Assembly: GCF_023101185.1 (NCBI RefSeq)
Contig: NZ_CP078077.1
Span: 711,630 to 775,629 of the forward strand
Length of the DNA stretch: 64,000 nucleotides
From: Microbacterium galbinum
Lineage (GTDB): Bacteria; Actinomycetota; Actinomycetes; Actinomycetales; Microbacteriaceae
Direction of reading: 5' to 3'
In this document: in pieces, positions 24,708 to 33,036 of the stretch
Layout of the letters: each line of letters starts with the position of its first letter
Position numbering within the stretch: position 1 is the stretch's first letter
Position numbers and translations under genes: made by a program
Notes under the pieces: model-generated
Told to the model about the DNA's origin: nothing
The model's database searches: none
The model's input: only the letters and a program-made list of their open reading frames with translations

Positions 24708-25744
24708 CACGCCTTCCCGAACTGCAGCAGCACCTTGCTCGACACCGTCGGATCGGCGGCGATCGCGAAGGCGTCGGCGGCGGAGCGCCAGCGCTTGACG
24801 TGACTGATCACGGGCGCGATGCGCAGCGTGCCGTCTGCGAGAGCCGCGATCACCTCGTCGATCTCGTCGTTGAAGCGGAAGGAGCCGAGCAGATCGAGCT
24901 CGCGGGCGATCGCGAGCGCGACCTGCACGGGCTGCGGACCGCTGGGCAACAGCCCCACCATCGCGACGACGCCCCCGCGGGCGGCACCACGGATCGCGGT
25001 GTCGAGTCCCTGCGGACTGCCGGACGACTCGATCACCACGTCGGCGTCGATCGCCGCGACGTCGGCGGCATCGGGCTGCTGCAGCACGACATCGGCCCCG
25101 AGCTCCCGAGCGATGCGCAACGGGCGCTCGTGCAGATCGACGGCGGTGATGTGCCGCGCACCGCGGGCCCGGAGCACCGCGACCGCGAGCAGTCCGATCG
25201 GCCCGCATCCGACGACGAGCGCCGAGAGGTCGGAGACGTCGCCGATCCGGTTGACGGCGTGCCAGGCGACGCTGGCGGGCTCGATGAGCGCCGCCTCCTG
25301 CAGGTCGATCCCCTCGGGGAGGGTGCGCAGCATCCGCGTGGGCATCGCGACCCGGTGGGCGAACGCGCCGTCGCGGTGCGGGAAGCGCGCGGCCGAGCCG
25401 AGGTACCCGCCGCCCGCGATGTTGGGGCGGTCGATCGGATGCCGGACGTGCTCCTGCGCCGGGGTCGCGGGGTGCACGGCGACGCGCGCGCCCTCCCACG
25501 GCCCGCTGCCGTCGGCGGCGGCCCGCCGGACCACGCCGACGACCTCGTGCCCGAGCACCATCGGCGCGCGCAGGATCGACTCCCCCGCGGCTCCGTGCTT
25601 CCAGTAGTGCAGGTCGGACCCGCAGATGCCGCCGTAGACGATGCCGATCACGGCCTCGTCGGGGGCGGGCACGGGCTCGGCGATCGGGTCGATGCGCAGG
25701 TCGCCGGCCTCGTGGATCACGACGGCGTGGAGCGCGGCGGCCAT
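24707..25744 (-). CDS. idnD: L-idonate 5-dehydrogenase
   Basis: The 345-residue zinc-dependent medium-chain dehydrogenase begins at ATG 25744. The catalytic zinc site is in GGICGSDLHYWKHG and GHEVVG; the nucleotide site is VVGCGPIGLLAV. The DLHYWKHG segment is typical of L-idonate 5-dehydrogenase, which oxidises L-idonate to 5-ketogluconate. The usual four-cysteine structural zinc loop is replaced by HPATPAQEHVRHPID, so that second zinc is probably absent. It sits between idnO and gntK with one-base overlaps. Confidence 0.88.
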   Translation of the reverse strand: MAAALHAVVIHEAGDLRIDPIAEPVPAPDEAVIGIVYGGICGSDLHYWKHGAAGESILRAPMVLGHEVVGVVRRAAADGSGPWEGARVAVHPATPAQEHVRHPIDRPNIAGGGYLGSAARFPHRDGAFAHRVAMPTRMLRTLPEGIDLQEAALIEPASVAWHAVNRIGDVSDLSALVVGCGPIGLLAVAVLRARGARHITAVDLHERPLRIARELGADVVLQQPDAADVAAIDADVVIESSGSPQGLDTAIRGAARGGVVAMVGLLPSGPQPVQVALAIARELDLLGSFRFNDEIDEVIAALADGTLRIAPVISHVKRWRSAADAFAIAADPTVSSKVLLQFGKA

Positions 25745-26511
25745 CAGACGACCGCCGTCATTCCGCCGTCGACGAAGACGACCTGGCCCGACACGAAGCG
25801 CGAGGCGTCCGACGAGAGCCACACCACGGCACCGCCGATGTCCTCCGGCTCGCCCCAGCGCCCGACCGGGGTGCGACCGAGCACCCAGGAGTTGAACGCG
25901 GGGTCGTCGACGAGCGCCTGCGTGAGCTCGGTGCGGATGTACCCGGGGGCCACGCCGTTGACGCGCACGCCGCTGCCCGCCCACTCCGCCGTCATCGCCT
26001 TGGTGAGGTTGCGCAGCCCGCCCTTCGCGGCGGTGTACGCCCCGATCGTCGGGCGGGCGAGGTCGGTCTGCACCGAGCAGATGTTGACGATCGCACCGCT
26101 CCCCCGCGCCACCATCGCACGGGCGGCCGTGCGCCCGACGAGGAAGGCGCTGGTGAGGTCGGTGCGGATGACGCGCTCCCAGTTCTCGAGGCTCACCTCC
26201 AGCAGCGGCTCCCGGTGCTGCAGGCCCGCGTTGTTGACGAGGATGTCGAGGGGGCCGGCGGCCTCGATCCCGCGGATGCCGTCGATCACGGCCTCCTCGG
26301 AGGTGACGTCGAAGACCGCCGTGGAGACGGCATCCGCTCCGAAGTCCCGGGCGAGGGCGTCCGCCGTCTCGCCCACCGTGGAGGTGTCGCGCCCGTGCAC
26401 GACGACGTGGGCGCCGGCCTCGAGCAGCGAGCGCGCGATCGCGAGCCCGATTCCGCGGCTGGAACCGGTGACCAGGGCGCGACGCCCGGTGAGGTCGAAG
26501 GGGGTGCTCAT
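25744..26511 (-). CDS. idnO: Gluconate 5-dehydrogenase (short-chain dehydrogenase)
   Basis: The 255-residue SDR has the cofactor motif TGSSRGIG near residue 16, NNAG near residue 95, and the catalytic YTAAK in IGAYTAAKGGLRNL near residue 160. Together with idnD and gntK it fits 5-keto-D-gluconate 5-reductase, which makes gluconate. Its stop overlaps the idnD start (TGATG). SDRs are hard to assign alone; the assignment here leans on the neighbouring genes. Confidence 0.87.
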   Translation of the reverse strand: MSTPFDLTGRRALVTGSSRGIGLAIARSLLEAGAHVVVHGRDTSTVGETADALARDFGADAVSTAVFDVTSEEAVIDGIRGIEAAGPLDILVNNAGLQHREPLLEVSLENWERVIRTDLTSAFLVGRTAARAMVARGSGAIVNICSVQTDLARPTIGAYTAAKGGLRNLTKAMTAEWAGSGVRVNGVAPGYIRTELTQALVDDPAFNSWVLGRTPVGRWGEPEDIGGAVVWLSSDASRFVSGQVVFVDGGMTAVV

Positions 26512-26527
26512 GGATGCTCCGTCCCGA

Positions 26528-27592
26528 TCAGTAGAACTCGATGGTGTCGACGACGTTGCGCTGTGGCGTGCCGTCGAGGAGGCGCGTGGCGTTGTCGGCG
26601 AACAGCTCGGCGATGCGCCCGTCTTCTCGGGCGTCGAGCGCCGCGGTGTGCGGGCTCACCAGCACGTCGGGGTGCGACCACAGGGGGCTGTCCGACGGCA
26701 ACGGCTCGACCTCGAACACGTCGAGCGCGGCGAAACCCACGGTTCCGGCGTCGAGCGCCTCGAGCAGGGCGGCCTCGTCGATGACGGTGCCGCGTCCGAC
26801 GTTGACGAGCGTCGCGCCCGGGCGGAGCGCGGCGAAGAAGTCGCGGCCGACGAGGTGGTGCGTGGCGTCGGTGCCGGGCAGGGTCGCCACGACCGCGTCG
26901 ACCTCGGGCAGCACCTCGGCGACGTCGTCCGGGTGGATGACGCGCGAGACGCCCGGAACGGATGCCCCGCTGCGCGAGGTGCCGATCACCGTCGTGCCGA
27001 GGGCGGCGAGCTGGCGTGCGACGGCCTGCCCGATGCCGCCGAGACCGAGCACGAGCACCGTCTGGTCGGCGACCTGCGACATGACCCAGCGGCCGCTCCA
27101 CTCGCGCTCGCGCTGCTGGCGCTGCAGCCGGGGCAGGTGCTTGGCGCCGGCGAAGACGCCGAACACCGCGAACTCGGCGAGCGCATCGCCGTGCACACCG
27201 GCCGAGGTCGTGAAGGTCACGCGCCGCAACTCGTCGTCGGTGAGCTGCGCGGCGCGCACCTGACCGCCGCCACCGGCCGCCATCGTGTGCACCCAGCGCA
27301 GTGCCGGGTTGGCGCGCACCGTGCGGGCGAGGGCTGCGGGGTCGACGTCGGGGATGCCGTACAGCGCCTCGGCCGAGTCGATCAGCGCCTCGTAGGCGGC
27401 CTGCTGCTCGGGCGTGCGACGGAACGACGGGTCGCCGGAGAAGTCGGCGGGATGCCGCATCGGCGGCAGCAGCGTCTGATCGACGACGAGGTCGATGCGA
27501 GGCTCGCGGGCGACCAGCAGGTCGCACAGCTCGGGGGCGAGGGGCGCGGCGACGACGACGCGCAGGCGGTCGCTGGCCGTGGCGTCGCTCAT
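26528..27592 (-). CDS. D-isomer-specific 2-hydroxyacid dehydrogenase
   Basis: The 354-residue protein starts at ATG 27592, which overlaps the aminotransferase stop by 4 bp. The NAD-binding motif is VLGLGGIGQAVARQ near residue 178. Catalytic residues are seen in NVGRGTVID (Arg), DVFEVEPLP (Glu) and VSPHTAA (His). Family members reduce 2-keto acids or oxidise D-2-hydroxyacids such as glycerate, lactate or phosphoglycerate. The gap to idnO is 16 bp. A role on a keto acid made by the adjacent aminotransferase or aldolase is plausible but unproven. Confidence 0.88.
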   Translation of the reverse strand: MSDATASDRLRVVVAAPLAPELCDLLVAREPRIDLVVDQTLLPPMRHPADFSGDPSFRRTPEQQAAYEALIDSAEALYGIPDVDPAALARTVRANPALRWVHTMAAGGGGQVRAAQLTDDELRRVTFTTSAGVHGDALAEFAVFGVFAGAKHLPRLQRQQREREWSGRWVMSQVADQTVLVLGLGGIGQAVARQLAALGTTVIGTSRSGASVPGVSRVIHPDDVAEVLPEVDAVVATLPGTDATHHLVGRDFFAALRPGATLVNVGRGTVIDEAALLEALDAGTVGFAALDVFEVEPLPSDSPLWSHPDVLVSPHTAALDAREDGRIAELFADNATRLLDGTPQRNVVDTIEFY

Positions 27593-28821
27593 CGCAGCGC
27601 CGCCACGGCTTCGGCGATCTTCTCGACCGCGGCGGTGATGGTGCCGAGGTCGGTCGCGAACGAGATGCGGAAGAAGGGCGAGCTGCCGTAAGCGGAACCC
27701 TGGATCACGGCGACGCCGGCCTGATCGAGCAGGTAGAACGTCACGTCCTGGTCGTCGGCGAGCACCTTTCCCTCCGGCGAGGTGCGCCCGATGAGTCCTG
27801 CGCAGTCGACGTAGAGGTAGAACGCGCCGTCGGGCACGAGCGGGGTGAGTCCGTCGATCGCGCGGAGACCCGCCACCGCGACGTCGCGACGCTCGCGGTA
27901 CACCGGCACCGACTCGGCGATGAAGTCCTGCGGACCCTCGAGCGCGGCGGCCGCGGCGGCCTGGCTGATCGACGACGGGCACGAGGAGGTCTGCGACTGC
28001 AGCGTGTTGATGGCACCGACGAGGGCGGGGTCGCCCGCCGCATAGCCGAGGCGCCAGCCCGTCATCGCGTACGACTTCGAGACGCCCGACACCACGAGCA
28101 CGCGGTGGCGCAGGTCGGGGGCGACCGCGGCGAGGCTCGGGGCGGGGGTGCCCGTGAACGAGATCTCGCTGTAGATCTCGTCGGAGAGCACCGACACCGC
28201 AGGGTGGCGGCGCAGCACCTCGGCGAGGGCCGACAGCTCCTCCTCGGTGTGGATCGCACCGCTCGGGTTGCCCGGGCTGTTCAGGATCAGCCAGGTCGTG
28301 CGGTCGGTGATCGAGGCCTCGAGCTGCGCAGCCGTGACCTTGTAGCCGTTCTCGGCCGACGTCGGCACGATCACGGGGGTTCCCTCGTTCGCGCGCACCA
28401 TGTCGGGGTACGACACCCAGTACGGCGCGGGGATGAGCACCTCGTCGCCGGCATCCACCGTCGCCATGAGCGCGAGGAAGATGACCTGCTTGCCTCCGCC
28501 GCCGACCGTGATCTCGGCATCCGAGTACTCGATGCCGTGCGTGCGCTGCAGCGCGCCGCGGATCGCCTGGCGCAGCCGTGGCGTGCCGTTCACCGGCGTG
28601 TACTTGGTCTCGCCGGCCTCGATGGCCGCGATCGCGGCCTGCTTGATGTGCGCGGGGGTGTCGAAGTCGGGCTCGCCGACGGTGAGGTCGAGGATGCTGC
28701 GCCCCTGACCCTTCAGCTCGCGCACGCGTGCCGCGGCCGCCGTGCTGGGCGAGGGCTTGATGCGTCCGAGGCGCTCGGCGGCGCGGAACGACGACGCGGG
28801 GGTCTCGGTGCTGGCGGTCAC
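27589..28821 (-). CDS. Class I PLP-dependent aminotransferase (aspartate aminotransferase-like)
   Basis: The protein has 410 residues from GTG 28821, which overlaps the preceding stop as GTGA. The PLP lysine is in SGVSKSYAMTGWRLGY near residue 248. Other fold-type I marks are NSPGNPSGAIHTEEE and SDEIYSEISF. It moves an amino group between a keto acid and an amino acid. Its place between an RraA-like aldolase and a 2-hydroxyacid dehydrogenase suggests handling of keto acids such as oxaloacetate or pyruvate. The exact substrate cannot be decided. Confidence 0.9.
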   Translation of the reverse strand: MTASTETPASSFRAAERLGRIKPSPSTAAAARVRELKGQGRSILDLTVGEPDFDTPAHIKQAAIAAIEAGETKYTPVNGTPRLRQAIRGALQRTHGIEYSDAEITVGGGGKQVIFLALMATVDAGDEVLIPAPYWVSYPDMVRANEGTPVIVPTSAENGYKVTAAQLEASITDRTTWLILNSPGNPSGAIHTEEELSALAEVLRRHPAVSVLSDEIYSEISFTGTPAPSLAAVAPDLRHRVLVVSGVSKSYAMTGWRLGYAAGDPALVGAINTLQSQTSSCPSSISQAAAAAALEGPQDFIAESVPVYRERRDVAVAGLRAIDGLTPLVPDGAFYLYVDCAGLIGRTSPEGKVLADDQDVTFYLLDQAGVAVIQGSAYGSSPFFRISFATDLGTITAAVEKIAEAVAALR

Positions 28822-29504
28822 GATGCGTCCTCGATATCGGAGGTGAGGCCCTTGGCCTTGAGCACCTCGGTGAGGTTGCACAGCTCGATGGTCGTGCCGC
28901 CGGCCCAGTACTTCGTGATGAGCTCGGCCTCGTGCGCGTCGCGCGCCGCCGACAGCTCGGCCGCCTCGCGCACCTCTTCGCGGCGCACGACGACGATGCC
29001 GTCGGCGTCGCCCTTGACGATGTCGCCGGGGCGGATCAGCTCGCCCGCGAAGACGACGGGCTGGTTGAGCGCCCCGAGGGTCTCCTTGACCGTGCCCTTG
29101 ATCGAGACGCTGCCCGAGAAGACGGGCAGGCCCAGCTCGCGCAGCTCCTGCGTGTCGCGCACACCGGCGTCGGTCACCAGTGCGGCGATGCCCTTGGCCT
29201 TGCAGGCGTTGCCGAGCACGTCGCCGAACATGCCGGCCTCGGCGAACTCGCCCGCCGAGACGATGAGCACGTCGCCGGGCTGCGCGTAGTGGATGGCGAC
29301 CTGCAGCATGAGGTTGTCCCGCGGGGCGCAGACGACCGTGAACGCCGAGCCGACGAACGACATGTCTCGGTCGATGGGCGTGATGTTCGAGTTCAGCGCG
29401 CCGCGGCGGCCCTGGGCCTCGTGGATGGTCGCGGCGGTGAATTCGCCCAGACGGGCGATGTCGGATGCCTCGGCGCGCTCGATCTTGGTGGTGACGTGAA
29501 CCAT
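28818..29504 (-). CDS. RraA-like protein, likely 4-hydroxy-4-methyl-2-oxoglutarate/CHA-type aldolase
   Basis: The 228-residue protein contains GDVLGNACKAKGIAALVTDAGVRDTQEL, matching the RraA/HMG-aldolase signature with the divalent-metal and substrate residues (GD...RD). Class II pyruvate aldolases of this fold (LigK/GalC) split 4-hydroxy-2-oxo diacids to pyruvate and another keto acid. A ribonuclease E inhibitor role is less likely in this metabolic operon. It ends in a GTGA overlap with the aminotransferase and starts 31 bp after the SDR gene. Confidence 0.82.
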   Translation of the reverse strand: MVHVTTKIERAEASDIARLGEFTAATIHEAQGRRGALNSNITPIDRDMSFVGSAFTVVCAPRDNLMLQVAIHYAQPGDVLIVSAGEFAEAGMFGDVLGNACKAKGIAALVTDAGVRDTQELRELGLPVFSGSVSIKGTVKETLGALNQPVVFAGELIRPGDIVKGDADGIVVVRREEVREAAELSAARDAHEAELITKYWAGGTTIELCNLTEVLKAKGLTSDIEDAS

Positions 29505-29535
29505 GGTGTCGTTCCTCTTTATTCTGCGTTCTCGT

Positions 29536-30327
29536 TTACTCGGCGCTCGCGGCGGTCGCTGCGGACTGCACGAGCTCGGCGTCGCGGCGGTCGAAGGTGA
29601 GTCCTCCGGGCACCTGGAAGGTGGGCATGAGCTCGATGAGCCCGATGTTCACGTGCGAGGGGGCGTCGACCGCGTAGTCGATGGCCGCGACGATGTCGTC
29701 GACCGTGAGCGACTCGAAGCCCTCGTAGTAGGTCGCCCAGGCGGCGGCATCCGTCTCGGGCGTGCCGCCCAGGTTGCGCGAGAAGATCTCGGTCTCGATG
29801 CGGCCCGGGCTCAGCTCGGTGACGCGCACCCGCTTGCCGAGGGCGTCGTTGCGCAGCTGGCGCGACAGCTGGTGCACGGCGGCCTTGGTCGCGTGATAGG
29901 CCGTGTGGCCGAAGAAGTTGTAGTGCCCGGCGATCGACGAGATGTTGAGCACGTGGCCGCGGTCGCGCTCGACCATGCCCGGGTAGAGCAGGCGCAGGAT
30001 CTGCATGACCGCCGTGAGGTTGACCTCGACGAGGTCGTCGAGGTCGTCGGCCGAGGCGTCGAGGATGTTGCCCGCGCGGCTGACACCGGCGCTGTTGAGC
30101 ACGATGTCGGCTTCGACCCCGTCGAGCGCACGCGTGAGGGCGGCGGTGTCGCGCACGTCGAGCGCGTGGGTGATCACGCCCTTCTCGGCGAGGGCCGCCA
30201 GCCTCTGCTCGTCGCGGGCGATCGCGTGCACGGTGAGCCCCTTCGCGAGGAAGAGGTCGATCGCGCCGCGGCCCACGCCGCTCGTCGCGCCGGTGACGAC
30301 GGCGGTGCGGTAGTCGGAGAAAGTCAT
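29536..30327 (-). CDS. Short-chain dehydrogenase/reductase
   Basis: The 263-residue classical SDR has the cofactor site TGATSGVGRG near residue 12, NSAG near residue 82, catalytic Ser in ISSIAGHYNF and YHATK near residue 148. ATG 30327 overlaps the pxpC stop by 4 bp. The C-terminal segment with NIGLIELMPTFQVPG resembles SDRs acting on serine, 3-hydroxy acids or sugars. Its substrate is unknown; its place after pxpABC ties it to the same pathway. Confidence 0.85.
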   Translation of the reverse strand: MTFSDYRTAVVTGATSGVGRGAIDLFLAKGLTVHAIARDEQRLAALAEKGVITHALDVRDTAALTRALDGVEADIVLNSAGVSRAGNILDASADDLDDLVEVNLTAVMQILRLLYPGMVERDRGHVLNISSIAGHYNFFGHTAYHATKAAVHQLSRQLRNDALGKRVRVTELSPGRIETEIFSRNLGGTPETDAAAWATYYEGFESLTVDDIVAAIDYAVDAPSHVNIGLIELMPTFQVPGGLTFDRRDAELVQSAATAASAE

Positions 30328-31352
30328 AGGAGGGTCCTTCCGGTGGTGGCTGTGGAGAGGGCGTCCAGCGCGTCGAAGACGGAGCGGACGCGAAGGCGGA
30401 GCGCTTCGAGCTCGACGAGTTCGGCGCGGGCACGGGCCGCGGCATCGGATGCCGAGAGCCGCCGGAAGCGGAGGTGCTGCCCCGGGCGCACCTGGGCGAG
30501 CACATCGAGCGATCCGGAGGTGACGACCGCGAGCACCGGGTACCCGGCGGTGACGCCCCGCCCGCGGTGCAGCACGAGCAGTTCGTCGCCCGGCGGAACC
30601 TCGACCGCCCCCACGGGAACGCCGCGCGAGAGCACCTCGCCGTGCGTCCGCCGCTCGGGCAGCGGCCCGGTCATGCGCAGTCCGATGTGGTTGCTCTTCG
30701 GGGTGACCAGATAGGGCTGGGCGAACAGTCGGTCGGCGGTACCCGCGAAGTCGTCGAGGTCGGGGCCGTCGGTGACGTCGACGATGAAGCCCGTGGGCAG
30801 TCGCGGCACATCGAGGTCGTAGAGCTCGGCCGTGAAGTGCGCGTTGAAGACCGGCGCCGTGGCGGTGCGCAGCGCGATCCGCTCGCCGACCACGAGGCGC
30901 CCGCCGAAGCCGAGCACCGAGTCGGGAGCGCAGCTGCCGAGCAGCTGCGGCACGTCGAACGACCCGCGCACCGCGAGGTAGGAGCGCAATCCGCCCTGGA
31001 TCTGCCGCAGGGCGATCGCCTCGCCCGCGCGCACCGAGACCGGCTGGTTCGTGGGCCGGCCGACGCCGTCGACGGTGAGGTGCCCGTCGGCGCCGGAGAC
31101 CGCGATGAGGATGTCGATGTCGGCGACGAACTCGGCGTCGAGGGCGGTGATCTCGAGCACCGGGGCGGTCTCGGGGTTGCCGACGAGGATGTTCGCGATC
31201 CGCGCCGAGCGCTGATCGAGGGCGCCGTTGACCGGCACGCCGAAGCGGGGACCCCGGCGACGGCCGAGGTCGGTGACCTGGGTGGATCCGGCCTCGATGA
31301 CCGTCAGCGCCCCGGCGTTCACCGCATCCGCGTTCCCCGCCCCGGCGTTCAC
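30324..31352 (-). CDS. pxpC: 5-oxoprolinase subunit C family (biotin-dependent carboxyltransferase-like)
   Basis: The protein has 342 residues from GTG 31352, which overlaps the pxpB stop as GTGA. Near residue 30 is GRRRGPRFGVPVNGALDQRSARIANILVGN, and later RPTNQPVSVRAGEAIALRQIQGGLRSYLAVRG and PKSNHIGLRMTGPLPER, all typical of the PxpC/allophanate-hydrolase-subunit-2 family. With PxpA and PxpB it forms the ATP-dependent 5-oxoprolinase that opens 5-oxoproline to glutamate. The enzyme may act on a related lactam in this operon. Confidence 0.88.
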   Translation of the reverse strand: MNAGAGNADAVNAGALTVIEAGSTQVTDLGRRRGPRFGVPVNGALDQRSARIANILVGNPETAPVLEITALDAEFVADIDILIAVSGADGHLTVDGVGRPTNQPVSVRAGEAIALRQIQGGLRSYLAVRGSFDVPQLLGSCAPDSVLGFGGRLVVGERIALRTATAPVFNAHFTAELYDLDVPRLPTGFIVDVTDGPDLDDFAGTADRLFAQPYLVTPKSNHIGLRMTGPLPERRTHGEVLSRGVPVGAVEVPPGDELLVLHRGRGVTAGYPVLAVVTSGSLDVLAQVRPGQHLRFRRLSASDAAARARAELVELEALRLRVRSVFDALDALSTATTGRTLL

Positions 31353-32071
31353 AGCGCCACCATCCGGGTGCCGAGCAGGGCGTCGTACTCCGCCTGATCG
31401 ATCGCGCGGAAGCGGATCAGGTCGCCGGGCTCGTAGGGCACGAACGGTTCGGCCGCGAGGTCGAGCACGACGAGCGGCGTGCGCCCGATGAGCGGCCAGC
31501 CGCCGGGGGCCGCGGCCGGGGTGATCGTCGCCTGGCGTCCGGCGACCGACACCACGCCCTGCGGCACGTGCGCCCGCGGGCTCGCGAGACGCGGAACGGG
31601 CAGGGGGAACGGCGGGCCGTCGAGCATGGGCGAGCCGCCGGGAGCACCGAGGCAGCGCACCACGTAGGTCGGTTCGGAGTGCAGGCGGATGACGTCGGCG
31701 ACGCTGAGGCCCTGGGCATCGGCGACGGTGCGGAGGTCGAGCTCGCCGTCGATGTCGTAGAGCACCGGCACGTCGAAGGTGCGCGGGCTGTCGGTGAGCG
31801 GGCGGTCGTGATCGAGGCTGTCGACCACGTGCGCGAGGTACTCGCCGAGGCGCTCGAGCGACACCTCGGCGGGATCGATCTCGATCAGCGCCGCGTCGTA
31901 GGTGGGGATGACGCACTCGACGCCGGGCACGTGGGCCGCGTCGACGAAACGGGCCAGGTGGTGCACGAGGCGCCAGCCCGCTTCGCGGTCGGCGAGGGTG
32001 CTGGCGACGCGCAGCGCGGAGTTGCCGCTGGGCGAGATGACGACGGATGCCGATGACATGGGGTCGCTCAC
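31349..32071 (-). CDS. pxpB: 5-oxoprolinase subunit B family
   Basis: The 240-residue protein belongs to the PxpB/KipI/allophanate-hydrolase-subunit-1 family, with LHHLARFVD-like N-terminal part, VPVLYDIDGELDLRTVADAQGLSVADVIRLHSEPTYVVRCLGAPGG in the middle and GGWPLIGRTPLVVLDL near the end. It starts at ATG 32071, overlapping the pxpA stop as ATGA; an internal ATG at 32059 is a weaker option. Standard gene order pxpA-pxpB-pxpC supports a working complex. Confidence 0.9.
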   Translation of the reverse strand: MSDPMSSASVVISPSGNSALRVASTLADREAGWRLVHHLARFVDAAHVPGVECVIPTYDAALIEIDPAEVSLERLGEYLAHVVDSLDHDRPLTDSPRTFDVPVLYDIDGELDLRTVADAQGLSVADVIRLHSEPTYVVRCLGAPGGSPMLDGPPFPLPVPRLASPRAHVPQGVVSVAGRQATITPAAAPGGWPLIGRTPLVVLDLAAEPFVPYEPGDLIRFRAIDQAEYDALLGTRMVAL

Positions 32072-32838
32072 TCCAGCCAGTCCGCGAGCGGGGCGATCTC
32101 GACGCCCGCCGATTCGAGGCCCGCGCGGATCTGGCGGGCGAGCTCCACCGCGCCGTCGGTGTCTCCGTGCACGAGCACCGTGTCGCAGGCGACGGGGATG
32201 AGCACGCCGTTACGGCTCTCGATCACGCCGTCGACGACCATCCGCACGGTGCGCCGACGGATCTCCTCGGCGTCGTGGATCACGGCGCCGGGCTCGGTGC
32301 GGCGCACCAGGGTGCCGTCGTCCTCGTAGGCGCGGTCGGCGATGCCGACGATGCCCACGCGCAGACCCGCGGCCCGGGCGGCGTCGGCGAGCTTGCCGTC
32401 CTGGGCGAGCACGATGAGCTCGGGGTCGAGGCGTGCGGCGGCGGCGGCGACGGCATCCGCGTAGTCCTCGCGCACCGCGACGAGGTTGCCGAGCCGGCCG
32501 TGCGGGGCGAGGTGGGTGACCTGAGTGCCGTGGAAAGCGGCGATCGCCTGCAGCGCACCGAACTGGTAGAGCACGTCGGTGCGCACCTCGTCGGCCGTGA
32601 GGCCCATGTCGCGACGCCCGAAGCCCTGCAGATCCGGGAAGGAGGGGTGGGCGCCGATGCCGACGCCGCGCTGCACGCAGGCGCGGACGGTCTCGTCCAT
32701 GATCTGCGAGTCGCCGGCGTGGAAGCCGCACGCGATGTTGGCCGAGGTGAGCACGTCGAGGAGGGCGGCGTCGTCGCCCATCCGCCACGGGCCGAAGCCC
32801 TCACCCAGGTCAGCGACCAGGTCGATCCTGCGGGTCAT
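32068..32838 (-). CDS. pxpA: 5-oxoprolinase subunit A (LamB/YcsF family)
   Basis: The protein has 256 residues from ATG 32838, with GAGAGGAGC well placed upstream. It has the LamB/YcsF hallmarks DLVADLGEGFG, ANIACGFHAGDSQIM and GAHPSFPDLQGFGRR, and ends with VLVHGDTDGAVELA. It carries out the ring-opening part of ATP-dependent 5-oxoprolinase. It is the first gene of the operon that runs down to 23449. The gap to the divergent LacI gene holds a candidate operator. Confidence 0.92.
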   Translation of the reverse strand: MTRRIDLVADLGEGFGPWRMGDDAALLDVLTSANIACGFHAGDSQIMDETVRACVQRGVGIGAHPSFPDLQGFGRRDMGLTADEVRTDVLYQFGALQAIAAFHGTQVTHLAPHGRLGNLVAVREDYADAVAAAAARLDPELIVLAQDGKLADAARAAGLRVGIVGIADRAYEDDGTLVRRTEPGAVIHDAEEIRRRTVRMVVDGVIESRNGVLIPVACDTVLVHGDTDGAVELARQIRAGLESAGVEIAPLADWLE

Positions 32839-32976
32839 CGCCAGCTCCTCTCGTCGTCGATTCCGCCGTCGGGAAAAGGCTAGGACGGTCGGCACCGGAG
32901 GGTGCAGGATCGTGCCGCTTCCGTGCCGGATACCTCGCTCGAATCCCGTGTTTCTCGGGCATTCGGTTCGGTTGAA

Positions 32977-32993
32977 TGGCAAAATCCGTGCCA
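32977..32993. promoter_or_regulatory. Candidate operator between pxpA and the second LacI gene
   Basis: TGGCAAAATCCGTGCCA is a 17-bp inverted repeat with arms TGGCA and TGCCA. It lies 44 bp before the LacI ATG and about 140 bp before pxpA. Similar GTGCCACG and TTGCCA elements occur before the MHS transporter at 35664-35685 and 35741-35759. Direct GTGCCG repeats at about 32912-32930 may be part of the same control region. Confidence 0.5.
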
Positions 32994-33036
32994 GCGATGG
33001 GTACCGATGACGGCGCCGCTTCGCTACCATCGAGCC

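Noticed and set aside
24800..27691. Plus-strand open frame of 963 codons
   Set aside because: Antisense to idnD, idnO and the 2-hydroxyacid dehydrogenase, which have intact motifs.
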